NCBI RefSeq assembly: GCF_042242105.1
Contig: NC_092019.1
Location: forward strand, 24,702,828-24,766,827
Direction: 5' to 3'
DNA from: Pempheris klunzingeri
Lineage: Eukaryota; Chordata; Actinopteri; Acropomatiformes; Pempheridae
DNA length: 64,000 bases
Shown piece by piece: positions 1-13,021 of the stretch; the stretch's first letter is position 1, and each line of letters opens with the position of its first letter. The notes below the pieces were generated by a model, which was not told where the DNA came from, did no database searches, and saw only the letters and a list, made by a program, of their open reading frames with translations. Made by a program: the position numbers and the translations under genes.

Positions 1-3000
1 CGTCGCTGTCGCTCCTTGGAGAAGGAGGAGAAGCTTCTCGTGGCCGTGCCTGTATATCCAGAGCTTTGTGGTAGATCCAACAGAAGCTCTCGCAGCAGAG
101 ACAGAGTTAACCATTATGGAGCAGATTGGCAGACACTGACTGTTGCTGGTGAGGGTTGTGCTCTTATCACCCGTTGTGTTAAAGTGTTAAGTTAGCTATC
201 AAGCTCATGTCCATCTTTAGAGGTAACAGGTAAGCATGAGGGGAAGGATGCTCAGCAGCAGTCAGTGATATAATAGCATAGGAAAAAGCCCTACACCCCA
301 GCATCCTGCCAGTGTTTTCCATCACACAGCACAGAGACAGAGGGGCCCCTTCACTAAGGCAGATAATTAAACTACTGTAACATGCGGGGGCCATCAAGAA
401 TTGTTGTGTTATAGATATGAGCAGAAATTAAACACGGCTTGTGAAGGAAATATGACTGTACTGCACTTTTTCTAAAAAACTTCAGGCATACAAGTACGCT
501 GACTCCATCACACATAGGTCAGCTTATTTCTCACCGGAACATTTGGGGTAAATATAAGCCAGGTGAAATGTGCCTTAACAAAATCCATTACAGTATCATG
601 AGACTGTCTGAAAAAAGATGACTAAAACATTAGCTGAGTTCCACTGACTAAATATTAACTAAAACAAGACTATCGTGACAACCACAATTTTCGGTAAGCG
701 ACTGAAATGAAGCTACATTTAATATTCCCCGTCAAACTGAACACTGGTGCAGTGTTCCATATGCAAGTTAGTGGGTGAGCTTTTAGGCCTTGAGGATATA
801 AAAACTAAACACCTAAATGTGAAGTGCTAAAATCCGCCTGCAGGATTAGGGTGTTAACTGTCTTGTTAGTCTTGTGTACTTGCCGTTTGATCAATAATTT
901 CCTGATCTGAATCAAGTTGTCCAATTTTAGCGACTGCCGTTTGCTACAGTTGACCATATGGAAGTCCAATATTCACTCTACTACCTCCGTTTTTGTCTCC
1001 ACAAACTCCCGAAGGAACCATCAGTTAATGCTTTGCTATGTTCACCTGCTAGTTGCCAGCTCTGTCTCCTTGCTATACGGTGCTCAGCGGTACAGTAACG
1101 TACAGTGGTACAGCGGGTTTGTCAGAGATTTGAGCTGGAAAGCGTTGTCGGTTTCTGCTGCAGAAAACAAAGCTGATGACCGAAGCGAGACTAAAATAGA
1201 AAGGTGGCGAACCAGAAAACCAAAACACTGAGCTGAAAGATGCCCCACCGAACAGAGGGGCGATAATTCTCACTGACCCCTTGACTGGAGCAGCTTTGAA
1301 CTAAGGTATTATAAAATATCATTTTAGTTTTTCTGCCAAAACCGTGTCGTCACCCACACCAGCGTTGAAAATCATTTCTCCTCTTCACTAATCTAATCTA
1401 ACTAATCGCTAACCTTCATTACAATTACTTCATGTACTTTAGTTGCACTGATGAACATTTTATTTGTGCTTTGACTCACAGCTGGGAAAGCTCAGTTTGT
1501 GTAGATCACATGGAAGTTTGGATCGAGGCGATGAGCTCATTTGGATTAAAATACAGTCACGACTACAAAGACAAATCCATGCTACCTGAGATAATACCTG
1601 GGTAATATTTTATCGAGCTATAAAAGAGAGGGGTCTTTTATTCCAGGGACCCTGGAACAGAGGAGAGAAATTACAGCAGAAATACGCTCTCGGTCTTGAG
1701 GTAATTTAACCTTTAGCATTTTCTTCCTGTACAAAAGCTTTCTCGGGGGACTGGATAAAGTGTCTCCCCCTTTGTCCTTTCAGCCCTAAGTTCTTCTACT
1801 CTCAATGGATGTCAAGCTACAAATGTGCAGCTCTCACAGATTTTTCAAGAGCATGTCCTACAGTCCTAACCTGACACTTTCCCTATCTTTTTTGAAAGGT
1901 TAAAGAGGAGGAGAACAACAGGAGGAGACAGGGGAACACACTCTCAATCGAATCCAACCTTCTCTCTCTCCAGTGACTCTCTCAATTTGTCTTAATTTTT
2001 GCAGTTTTTCTGAGAAGGCCAACGCCAGAGCCAACAGCGCCCTCAAAGCAATCTGAAATTTCATATGTGTCAGGAATAAAAAATAACTGCAGACAAATGG
2101 GGCTCCGATTGGAGGCATACTTAAGCTCTTAGCTCAAAGTTTGCTGCGTCCTTCAAAAGCGTGGCAATCGGAAGAACCATCTAATGGAGGCATGGTTGAA
2201 AAAACAAACTCAAAGTGTCTTAAAAATAAATAAGGTCAACTCCTGCAACTCAAGTTTCGCATTAAATTGGCTTGGATCAGCCTGCCAAGTCTCCGCAATA
2301 AGCCCCCGCTTTCAAAAGGAGAAACAACACATTTACGGCTTACGTCAGAGGACAAATTCTTTCCATTTTTCAGGTACACATATTAAAATGCACTCAACTG
2401 CTGAGGCTATTAATCCGAATCCACCTAAATGTGCCATGTAATTTCAGGGCTCTTTCGCCATTTTTTCCAGCTGAGCCTTTGTTCACTTTTGTTCCACAGA
2501 CTAATCCGCTGCAGTGTGGCAGAATATATTAATGTGTCATTTCTTTCCCAGACGCAGCAGAGGCCAAGTGAAAATGATAGCACCCACGCCACAAGCTCTT
2601 CAGAGTGAAACCCTGCAGGTTCTGGCACATCAGCCGAACAATGAAGGACTGTAAAGGCCTGTTATGATGTATGAGCAGCATAAAGTCCGTTGTCATCTAA
2701 GTAGTGTAATTTTTTTAGCATAAATCTCAACCTGACTGTCATTTCTTCAAAATTTGAGAGGCTTTCTGGAGCAACTATTCAACAGCAGGAGTGAGCGGCA
2801 CATGCCTGCAGGATCTGATGGGTCCATCCTGCAATATAAATCTTTATTTTCACAAATGTAGCTATTGTAGAAGTCACACTTATGGTTGCATGTGCGCTGA
2901 GCAAACCCTGGATTGCAGCAAATATACGTATGTCCCAATAAAAACCAGTGGGATTTCATCAGTTAATATTTTGTTTGTTTTAATAAAGAGCTGGATCTCC

Positions 3001-4226
3001 CAAATCCTTCTTCAGCTAAATGAAAACAAATCTGAAATCATTCCTTTTGGTCCACCCCAGTTTTACAAAAACATCTTGGCTACCTGTCTACAAATGTCAA
3101 ACCTGCAGCCAGAAGCCTGGATGTTATATTTGACAAAGAACTTTCATTTGAAAAATAAGTAATAAAAGTTGTTCAACCATGTTTTTAATCAACTGAGGAG
3201 TATCTCTTTTTCTCAAGAGGGTCATCCATGCTTTTATGTCATCTCAGTATTCAGGGTTCAGCCAAAAAACGATCTTCAGCTGGTTCAGCTGCTCAGATTT
3301 CACAAATACTAGAAGACACGATCCTACCAGCCATGTTGTGGCCTTTAACGTTTTACTCATCACCTTTAAAGCACTTCATTGTTTAGCTCCCAGCTGCGTT
3401 GCTGATTTGCTGCTCCCCTATGAGGCAGAGCGCAGCCTCTGCTGTTCCTAAGACCTGGTTCAAGACTGAGGATGATCTGGTTTAACAATCAAGGTCCCTC
3501 AGCTCTGAACTTCCTGCCAGAGGATCTGAGGCCGCAGAATCAGTGACAACTTTTAAATCACCTCTCAACACTTAAGCCTTTTCTTAATGCACGCACACTG
3601 TTTTCCTTTCCAGGTCCAATCTGTTTTATCATTATCAATGATTTCATCGTATTGCTGGGAATTTCATTCCATTTCAGTTTTTTGTCATTTTAATTGTCTT
3701 ATTATATTTGTCTCATACCAGTCCAGTATTGGTAGGGTCATGTACAGCACTTTGCAGCTTATCTACTATAGTAGATAGTGGTCAGCATGCCCTCAGTTTG
3801 GAGGAGCAGACAGGAGATCTGGTACGGACACTAATATTGTGGTGTATTGTAGAGATATTTTAGCCACCTAAAAAAAAAGACCAACCCAAAAAAAAAAAAA
3901 CCCAGAATATTTTCACTGGTTTATATTCCCATCAGAGAGGCTTTTGCTTCCTTCCTTTCCGTCTACGCTCACTTCAGCGCCACCAGACTTCATTGAGAAA
4001 AACAGTGATTTTACCTTTTGGAACATGGGAATAGAGTTAGTGTCCAAACTAACCAATTAAAACACCAAAGTCACACAGTGACACAAACTCGAGGCGGCGG
4101 CAGACCAGAGTAAAATGCAAAGTAAAATGCCTGACTGCGCTGATTTAATGATAAAGTCATTAACAATCAACATCTGCAACATCTGACCTCTTGTGTATTA
4201 AAGGTAAGTTAAAGAGCGGACTCTAC
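1..4226. other. crppa intron 3 sequence to the window edge
   Basis: This is the intron downstream of crppa coding exon 3. I looked on the minus strand for the next crppa exon and did not find it, so it should lie beyond the left edge. The stretch holds one degenerate LINE fragment (about 2965-3775) and A/T-rich unique sequence. The first 150 bases are open in one plus frame and look GC-richer than the rest, but I recognise no protein there. Confidence 0.6.
2965..3775 (+). mobile_element. Degenerate L2/CR1-type LINE reverse-transcriptase 3' fragment
   Basis: Broken frames between about 2990 and 3600 resemble the C-terminal part of a fish L2-like LINE ORF2. They contain a 'LNENKSEII-FGPP' stretch, then in other frames 'FKALHCLAPSCVADLL' and 'YEAERSLCCS', then remains of a leucine-rich end. 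Stops and frameshifts are frequent, so it is dead. The piece near 3730 ('tgtacagcactttgcagct') looks like the usual 3' untranslated end of such LINEs. The family call rests on remembered similarity; the exact clade is uncertain. Confidence 0.6.
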
Positions 4227-5656
4227 CCTCTGGTAGGCTTGAGAGATGACCTCATACGTGAATCCTTGAGGCATCTCGCTGGCTCTGTACTTGGCTCGCT
4301 CCAGAGAATGATCCAGATAGCCCTCTGGTGTGGTGGCTATCACCGTGGAAACGAGAGGTCGGATGGCTCCTGCTGCCTGGGAGACACAGCAGAAGATTCA
4401 GTAGAGTTCAGAAGAATTACTTTAATGAAGTTTGAGAGTGAAAGGCTGTGACAGTAGAAAATGTCTTATCTATTACTATGTAGGCGTAAAGTGTGGAAAA
4501 ACACCTGTTTTTGTTGTTTCTCCTGAAAAAAATTGGTTTTACAAGCAGATTCATATAGAAAAACACATAGAAGACTAAAAATGTCTAGACGGCAATATCC
4601 TGAAGTCAAAAGTCGAACGCCTGAGCAAGGACTATTTTATTACACCTTAAGTGGGCACAAACCCCAGTTTCTAAAGCAAATGTGGTGAACCCTGTGCTAT
4701 CTACAAGACATTTCAAAGTGGAACACATTCAAAGTGGTGGGATAGTCACAAATAGAGGTGAACAGACACAGGTCCACACTGGGCAGCAGGGAATGAGCTG
4801 AAGGTGCATCAAGTCCATTTGGAAACACATCAATCTGACCAAAGGTTTGCAGTGATAATAAAGTGTGTGACCTCACAGATGTACAGTCCAGGGAGAGGAA
4901 CAGAGAGGAAAACTGGAGTCTCCAGGAAGTTCTGAAGTTCTGTCACTGAAGAGTCACAGTAAACATCTGGACTGACTGACATCAAAACCGCCATATACAG
5001 TAATGTTACATCCCCAATGGTGATACTTCTTTCCACTTTGCATGTCCACTATTGATGATATAAGATGTAAAAAGTGGCTTTCCTGACTATAAATCATGAG
5101 GACTATGAGATGCTGGCAGTATTTAGTTGTCTAAATGACAAAAGTACAAACGCTTGTACTTGTCTGCAATAGCTGCAGGGTAATCCTTGAGGGCAGCATT
5201 GTCAATTGTCAACCCTAACTTTAAAAATACCAGAGTTCTTTTTTCCTGCTCAGCCATAGCTGCACGTTTTCAAAGCGAGGATATTTTTCCTGATTATACT
5301 TCGAGTCAGCAGCCATATTAAACACGATAAGTCCATCTTAACCAGCACAGCTGGAGTACGCACGGCTTGCACTTCCTCCCTCTGAAATTCTAAATAATCA
5401 ACATATCTGAGATAATATTTTCATCTCACTATAGCATGATTGAAGACAGTTTCCCCGGCCTGGACAGTCGGCCAGCGTGTGTGTGAGAGAAACGCCTCGC
5501 GAAACGGAGAGGAAAGCAAACATGTGTTCTGCGTGTGGCACATGCCGTTAAAATCATAATCAATCTGCCGCTTTCCAGAGGAGACAGGCTTCCTGCCACG
5601 AGCGTGGATGCTGGCAAGATAATGGAGACCAGACCGCCTGCTGTGAAAGGCCATCC

Positions 5657-5696
<40 letters not shown>

Positions 5697-8600
5697 AACA
5701 CACCATAACCGCTGGCCTCGTGTCAGGGGGCTCTTGCTCTCTTTACAACCTGTGCGACCTCCGTTCTCTCTGCTGCCGAGCCTCAGCCATGAATCACTAC
5801 GAGGCTAACGTGGGTGTGCTCGTCACATTCGGCCCAAATGTTTTTCATCCATCACTGATGAAATAAACGCCACCTCCGCCAGGAGCGAAGGATCTGCCAA
5901 TATGATAAACAGCTCGTGTAAAAATGGAGCGGCCCCCTTGTGCAAAGGGGCGAGCTGAAGGTGCGATCACAAGACCTGTTTGTCTTCTTCGGCCTGAGCC
6001 CAACTGGAGAACGTAACTGTGTTGTGTTTAAGTGTTTGGTGTGTTTGTGTTCACACTGTGCGGTGAAAAATGAAGCACAGGGCGCACACACACACACACA
6101 CACACAAGTCATGCGTTCCTTCTGGTAACCTGTCGTCCCACCAGGTGAAAGGTTTGACTCCAGCCGCTGTGATGGATTTGTTTACCCTCGCGCTGCAGCT
6201 GACCACGTCTGGTTTTTGAAGTATGAGCTACAGTGGAGATTTGATTAGCTGCACTATGCTTTCCAGGAACGAGGGACTGACAGCATTTTTGGAGCTGTTT
6301 TCTCTTTTTGTAGAAGGGTTACGATCGCTCTCTGGACTGCTTTCCTCTTGGAAATGGAAACATCCAGCCCGTATCTGCTATTGGAAAAACTGACAGTCCA
6401 TAGAGGTTACACATCTTCAAGTCATATTTGCAAATGGGAGCTTTGGAGATAACGTTAATTACGATCATGTCCAAGTTTATGAAGCTTTGAACGTTTCCTC
6501 AAGGCAGAGGGACCGAATTCAGTGTCTGCAATGAGTAAAGGCCTCATTACCTCTGATTTCTAACAGACATCATCTTCTGTCTGCTTTATTTTGCTGGATA
6601 AAATATTCATTTTTATATCCTCCCGCTATGCAAAAGGTTTCCAGATTGGCTACAGTTTAGAGTCATGAAGTGACAAATGATCATGTGTTTAAGGGCTACA
6701 ACTAGTGGTTATTTTCATTATTGGTTAATCTGCCAGTTATTTTCTTCATGAATCGATTGTTTGGTCTAAAACAAGCATCCGAAAATAGTGAAAACTGAAA
6801 CATCCCAGTTTCCCAGAGCTGATGGTGACTTCTTCAAATATCTTGTTTTGTCCAACCAATAGTCAAAGACATTCAGTTTAATATCATATAACAACAAAGC
6901 TGATTAATCGCTGTCAGCTATTCTCTGATAAGTAATTCATCTTGAGCCATTTTTGACAAACATACTGAACATTTCATTGTTCTAACTTCTCTACCTCATC
7001 TTACATTACAGTAAATTGAATATTTTGGGGTTCTACACAATAGTCAGGCAGCTTGAGGACATCATCTTGGATTCTGGGAAATTAAGATGCCATTTTTCAC
7101 AATTTTCTGGTAAAGATAATTCATTAATATTTGGTAACATAAATAATTGTTAGCTGCAGCCCTATATAAGATACAATGCAGCAAATGCTCACATTTGAGG
7201 AGCTGGAACCAGAGAATGTTTGGCTTTTTTGCTCGGAAAATTATCATTATCATTATTATTATTAGTGTTATTTTTATTAGTAGTAGTAGTATTGTTATTA
7301 TTGTTTTGATTATATCTTGATATATTGATTTAGTAGAATTAAGTAGTTTTGCAATAATTCTGACAATACGATTGACTAATAAATCATTTTGTCTCTTTGG
7401 TACCAAAGTCGTCACTTGTCACCAAATAAACCAACAGACACAGTTATATAATCTAATACAAACACAACAATGCTGAAGAATGTCAGTATCCAGGTGTTTC
7501 AGTTAAAACAGCTTTTATCATACTGACCCCTTGTTCCTTGGCAGCCATGGCTATCTTGTACAGAAAGTCCTCTTCCACAAAAGGCCGCACGGCATCGTGG
7601 ATGATGACCACCTTTGGTCTGTGGGCCTCCTCGCCCAGAGCCAGGACTCCGTTACATATCGACCTGTGGCGAGTGGAGCCGCCTGGCACCGCTCGAACCT
7701 TCCTGTGCTGGAAGCGCTGGAGGATGTCCGTCATCAGGTCCATGTTTTCTTTGGCAACAACGACCACAATGCTCTGGATCCATGACACCCTGCAAGAACA
7801 CGTCTGCTCAGCAACATCTGTTTTGTCAGGTGAGAGGTTAGAGAGGCCAGGGAGGAGAGACAGACCATCACACTCACCCTGAGCTTCCTACATTTAGGAA
7901 TCAGGGCTGCAACTAGTCTATAGATTATGATTGTTTCATCTGGAGAAAGTGGAAAATGTCTTATTAAAGGTTCCCAGAGCCCAAGGTGACATCTGTTTGT
8001 ATTGGCTGATCAACAGTCTGAGAAATCCTCACATTAGAGGCCAAGACCAGCAAATGTACAATGCAAGAATGTTAAAACAACAAGCTAGTTGTTGTTTCTC
8101 CCTGCTTCCAGTGTTTCTGCTAAGCTCAGCTGAGCACCTGCTGGCTTTGGTGTGATCTCATTCTTCTGACCTAATTCAGCAAGAAAAGGAATGAGCGAAT
8201 TTCCCAAAACGTTGAACTAGTCCTTTAATAAATGCCTTAAATGATCACCAAATAAAATTTGATTCCCGCTGATTGATATAATGAATGATTTCAAAATTAT
8301 GCAAAATAAAGTTACGTGTATCGATTTGGTGCTTGTGAGTGAGCAGGTCTGGGACTGTGGATCTGACGCTGACGACCCATGACCCTCCCACGCTGGAGCC
8401 CGTCTGTAATCAGCGGGGCCACACAGGCAGCATCCCTGCTCTCTGGTCCCAGGATGCTGCTGCGTTCATTTCCCGACAACACGTAAACAGTGAGAAGAAG
8501 CTGCGAGGAAACGCGTCTGATTCTAAACACCGGTTGTTATTGTATCATTGCAGCGACAGTCGGGCAGTGATCTCAGCGCAGTGTAAACACCCACGCTCTA

Positions 8601-11420
8601 TGGCGTCTGTAATCAGCAGGCAACATCACTGTGTGTCCTCCGCTGGTGGAACAAAGACACAATAAACACAAAACCTGCACTCTACATTCAGGAAGTAAGT
8701 GAAGTGAGTAAGCTTGATTTATAGATTTCCATGTCCACCTGAAACTGAGTGATAGGACGATATATACCAAAGCCACAGTGATTCGTCAACTGATTTATTC
8801 TTCAAGCAAGAATTCCAAAAGTGTGATTGATGATTGATGATTTTGCCGTATATCAACTAATCGGTTAATTGACCACTCATCGCTCTTGAGTCTTGCACAA
8901 TATCAAACTGGATATCTGGACAACTGCACTGGCAAACTAAGGCGTGTAAAGACGTCACCATCGACTCTGGGAACCTGGGATGTCACACTTTTCACTTTGT
9001 ATGTTTTATAGACCAAAGGGTTCATTGATTATATATAATAATATAGAGCGAAAATGAAAATAATCTACAGATTAATCAGTACAAAAAGTAATGGACGGAT
9101 GCAGCCCTTACATACACTACTCACTAAAAGTTAGGGATATTCGGCTTTCAGGTGAAATCTCAGGATGAACCTAAAATGCATTCTAAACTTTCCAGGTGAA
9201 CTTAATGTGACCTTCTCTAAACTTTTGAATGCACATGTCCAACTGTTCAGTGTCTCAGTACTTTCTGCACAAGTTGCTGTTCTCTAACAAGAAGCTTAAC
9301 AGCAACATTCACAACAGGTTTGATCCATGAATCCACCAATACATTTCCTGCTTCAGTTAGAATTGGTATTTAAACAGTCCTCCTCATCCTGCTGTTCACA
9401 TTCTGACATCATGAGACCAAGACGACACCTAACAGTTGATCAGCAGCACCTCAACACTGGAGGCTTCAAACAGGAAGTCCTCAGACGGAGGTGTTCACTG
9501 AGCTTAGAGGGTCACAGAGTGTCATCAGGAGGTTGGAACAGTGATACAGAGACTGGAAGAGTCACAGAAAGGAGAGGAGTGGACGTCCTTTGGCCACATC
9601 CCAATTTATTGAGACACTGAAAATGTTTTGTTGTGGTATACCTACCACTGTTGTTAGATTTTCTTCAAATAAATTGTTTAAGAAGAAGAAATTACCATTG
9701 CATGCTGATACTTAAATGCCCTACTTTCATGATATAATATCACTGTAGCATTCACTTTTTACATTTTCCATATATTTCACCTGAAAGTCGAATATCCCTA
9801 ACTTTTTGTGAGTAGTGTATATCGTCATTTTGTCATACCTACATCCCTGAGTGTGTTCAGCCACGGGGGACAATGTTAATCGATGAGCAGGATTGATTTA
9901 AAGTAATAATACATTTTGTATGATTTCTGCATTACTATGATGACGGAACTGGATTTGTCAGATAGTTCATTTGCCGGATCGGCTGAAGATGGACATTCCC
10001 ATCTGGTTATTTTATCAATAGTCTCCTCATAGATTGTTCAGATCATTTACTATATCACAATACATATATTGTAATATCAACGAATCCATTTTTTCCCACA
10101 ACACTACCTTTATCCTCAGACAACGGAGGTGAATGACTGAACTCACAGCAGGACCAAAAGTGTGCAGCATTAACTCCATATGAGAAACGAATGCATCTCA
10201 CCCCTGGGCTTTCACAGCGCCTGCAAATGTGTTTGAAACAGTATAACGGATGAATTCTCATCACAAGGAACCCTTATCTTGGTGTTTCCAAAGCTTTGAG
10301 GCCCATCTCATGGCCTTCCTCAGGAGTTAGAGGGGTTCAGCTGTTATGGAGACAGTTAAGCTCTTATCACATGCCATAAGTGTTGCATTTTATTTTAGAG
10401 ATGTGGTCAGATGATACTGAACTAGTCCATTCATAAAACGGTTTGTTGACTTTTCTTTACTTTAAACTTTTAATGCTGTGAGTCCAACAATGGCCAAATA
10501 AAAACGTATCTGCCTGGTCCAGGGTTAAGTCTCGTTTACATAAGTCATTTACGTGAACTGACCCTTTATTATTTAAGCTGGAGCAGGTGACACTGTGTGA
10601 CAACTTCATACACAGATTAGTCTCATTTCAAACAATGTAACAACTCTGTTCCAAAAAGGCATGCATTCAAATCTTAATTAAGTAAAAGTGCAAACATATG
10701 AACATCAAACTGTAGTTTAAGCTGCTACAGGTGGGGCTAAAACTAGTTACTTTATCCTTTTCCTGCTGGGTAGTTTAATGATCCCAGGGTGAAAGTCAAC
10801 ATAGTTTTATCTCAATCTATAACATTTCCTTATAAACTATTTTAGTGTACTTCACATTATTATAAAATGGGGTTAGGGTTAGTTATCTGATCACTTAGTT
10901 GAGTACAATAGTGCTATAATAGTAAAGTAAATCACATGTACTGGATCAGAAAGATAAAATATCAGAAAGTGAACCTATTTCAGTGCAGAGGATCTAATTT
11001 GTGAAGCCAATTAAACTGTGACCGCTTAGTGAGTAAACGGCAGCACAGACACAGACACACCGTCAGAGGAAGCGGAAGTCCGGACTGAGTGACGGTTTGT
11101 TTCCGTCACCTGTCCGCTTCCTGAAACACATTACGGTCTACTCTATCTCCTATTTCAGCCTGCTCCTACCTCTCGAAAGCCTGGATAGTGTAGCTTATGA
11201 GCGGCCGGCCCAGAAACAAGCAGAACTGTTTGGGTGTCTGTAGTCCGGTTCTCTCTCCAGTGCCGCCGGCAGGAAGAACCACAGACACCGGGAAGTCCAC
11301 GCTGTTTCCCTCCCGCTGGTGGTCGCTCTTCCCGGCTTCGTGGGTTAAGAAAACCCCAGGATGAGCGGGCCTGTCCGGGTCACAGTTATCGCGCTGCATG
11401 TTTACGTGGGTAACCTCCAT
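4227..11420 (-). CDS. crppa: CDP-L-ribitol pyrophosphorylase (ISPD/CRPPA), coding exons 1-3, 3' part outside window
   Basis: This cytosolic cytidylyltransferase makes CDP-ribitol, the donor used by FKTN and FKRP to put ribitol-phosphate on alpha-dystroglycan. Coding exons are 11420-11170, 7789-7528 and 4376-4227. All have GT-AG borders, and phases join cleanly to give 221 residues. The exon 1 product has the nucleotide-binding loop [10 protein letters not shown] (about residues 50-59) followed by TPKQF. Exon 2 has TRHRSICNG and [13 protein letters not shown]. Exon 3 has [14 protein letters not shown] and [18 protein letters not shown]. These match the IspD-like domain of vertebrate CRPPA in order. 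The ATG at 11420 is the first in-frame ATG I see; the next, at 11399, is a possible alternative. The C-terminal exons lie left of the window. Its neighbour sostdc1 is also its neighbour in human, which supports orthology. Confidence 0.93.
5659..5691. repeat. (CA)n microsatellite
   Basis: An uninterrupted CA dinucleotide run in crppa intron 2. It produces spurious Val/Cys-rich open frames on the minus strand that should not be read as genes. Confidence 0.95.
6083..6106. repeat. (CA)n microsatellite
   Basis: A second short CA run in crppa intron 2. The rest of intron 2 (4377-7527) outside the repeats listed here shows no exon that I can recognise. Confidence 0.9.
6692..7215. repeat. Nested copies of a teleost 'gggctgcaac' hAT-like MITE
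   Basis: The stretch opens with 'aagggctacaactag' followed by 'attttcattattggttaatctgcc', 'gattgtttggtc' and 'cttgttttgtccaacc', which are hallmarks of a very common fish non-autonomous DNA transposon. A second piece, in reverse orientation, ends at 'gcagccct' near 7165. After it comes the internal 'tcacatttgaggagctggaacc' segment. So at least two copies, or one rearranged copy, are present. Other copies lie near 7907, 13526 and 42408. Assignment to hAT is from memory of the family. Confidence 0.6.
7244..7310. repeat. (ATT)n-rich low-complexity stretch
   Basis: Imperfect ATT/TAG trinucleotide repeats in crppa intron 2, just left of exon 2. Confidence 0.7.
7907..8075 (+). repeat. Fragment of the 'gggctgcaac' MITE
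   Basis: Begins 'cagggctgcaactagtct' and continues through 'gttcccagagcccaaggtgac' to 'acaatgcaagaatg', a shortened copy of the repeat described at 6692. It lies in crppa intron 1. Related degenerate sequence recurs around 8820-9105 ('ctaatcggttaattga', 'gatgcagccc'). Confidence 0.55.
9113..9819 (+). mobile_element. Non-autonomous Tc1-like element with ~46-bp terminal inverted repeats
   Basis: The left end (from 9113) and right end (to 9819) are inverted copies of about 46 bp with only a couple of mismatches. Each contains 'gttagggatattcg' and 'tcaggtgaaat' in opposite orientation, and both outer ends start with TA, as expected for Tc1/mariner target duplications. Inside, 9327-9620 is an open frame starting near [13 protein letters not shown], like the N-terminus of a fish Tc1-like transposase. 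It runs out after about 70 residues, with no DDE catalytic domain, so the element is an internally deleted derivative that would need a transposase in trans. It sits in crppa intron 1. Confidence 0.8.
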
Positions 11421-13021
11421 CAATTCGTGGGTGGGGGTTGGAGAAGGGGTCACGGCAGGTCATTCCTAAATATGTGCATGCCCAGGTAATGCGCGAGGGG
11501 GAGGGGGGGGAAGCAGCGGCAACGTGGGAGACAGTTGGGAAACACCGCTGTCAAGTGGGATCAGTTTAATAGTGTACTTCCGGCAAAGGATTTCAAAATA
11601 AAACCCTCGAGGCTTGTTTGGTTTTTACCACTAATTACCTTAAAATGGAAAACACATTTATGGTGGAGTACTTGTTACTCTTTAACCTTCAGTAAGTGTT
11701 TTTAGTGGTGGAAAACTATTTGAAACCACAATTACAATATTGTCACAATAGTACATGTGAAAATGTAGTAGGAGGGGGAAGGGAGGGGGGGTAGGATCTC
11801 TGACAATATGAAGTCCCAGTTCAACAGACTGTATTATAGTGTCCATTTAATATTCAATCCATGAGACATAAAATCTGTTCCAGACTACATGGTAGAAAAT
11901 CTGTTTATAATCTGTCTAATAGTATTTAATAGTTTTGGAAGAGGCTGATGAAGTCATTCAGTGCAATTTACTGCAGGAGCAGATTTAAAGAAAACATGTT
12001 TCACTCAGCAGGATTTTACTTTCAGTTATGTTTCAATCAGTTTTAATTGATACTTGACAATCTTTGGAAAAGTGGAACTACAAACAATAGGTGCTACTAG
12101 TCACCGATCGAGGTTTTCCCCAAGTTTCTCGCTACAGAAAGTAGGTTGTAGTAGCGAGTTTCGAGAAACCTTTAAGTCATTCTAAGATTTAAAATCCTTT
12201 TTTACTTAGGTTCAACCAAGTCATCAAGAATAATATCCTACGAATAAATATTTAAACATTACCTAATGTATTTATTTGTAAAATTCTTTTTCAATATTAG
12301 CCTGACTTGAGTGTGTATGCCGCCCCCCCCCATGCAGATGGAACATCTTTGTCATACATGTTAGAGTCTCCACTGATGACAACACGTGTGATAAGTGATA
12401 TATTTATTTCATATGAAGTTATTACAAGACTGACTGACGAAAGCATTTCCAGATTCCACCCACATGCTGATGCCACTTTAGCCGAGCTTATCATATCATT
12501 TGTTGCCACAGAGAATATATTACATCATACATCACCGTATATCTTACATGGTCAAATTTTATACACATGGCCATACTTCAAAGGCAGGTAAGAATTTGAT
12601 ATATGTACAAGTATTTACACAGGACCGTTTGAGATGTCTGGTGTTTAGTGGTGTTGGTGCCTAACAGTTGACGACACAACTCCTGCACGGAAGCTGAATA
12701 TAGGAACACATGCATGTGGCTACGTCTGGGACAATGTGGCCTGGCTCTGGGCTCCAGAAAGCTCTGCAGATTGTAACCCCCACCCCCCCTCCCCAGTTCT
12801 GTTCACATTATCATTGACCACATGGATTCGAATGTTAAGGAAGGTCCTTAGCGTTGCCTTCTGGAGTTCTCCATCGCAGTGAAGATCCAGCTTCTAAATC
12901 AAGTCCCAGTCACATCGAGAGATAATCCACAACCGCAAGCTCTGGACGGCGTGTCTCAAAATAACGGAGACAAAACTCCTGTAGGTTCATGTGGATTTAG
13001 AGTCTGCATGCCTGCCGGCTC
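11421..13021. other. crppa 5' region / sostdc1 3' flank
   Basis: The part next to crppa (about 11030-11520) is richer in CpG than its surroundings and ends with a GGGGGAGGGGGGGG run, a plausible TATA-less promoter. The rest holds no protein I recognise. It probably includes the sostdc1 3' untranslated region: minus-strand AATAAA signals occur at 12403-12408 and near 12267. A homopolymer of C (about 12323-12331) is also present. Confidence 0.5.

Noticed and set aside
1..150. Open stretch at the left edge as a possible exon
   Set aside because: Open in more than one frame and strand, no recognised similarity, and no convincing match to the next crppa exon.
12128..12172. Imperfect hairpin ('ctcgctac' / 'gtagcgag')
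   Set aside because: Short, mismatched and in intergenic DNA; likely chance.
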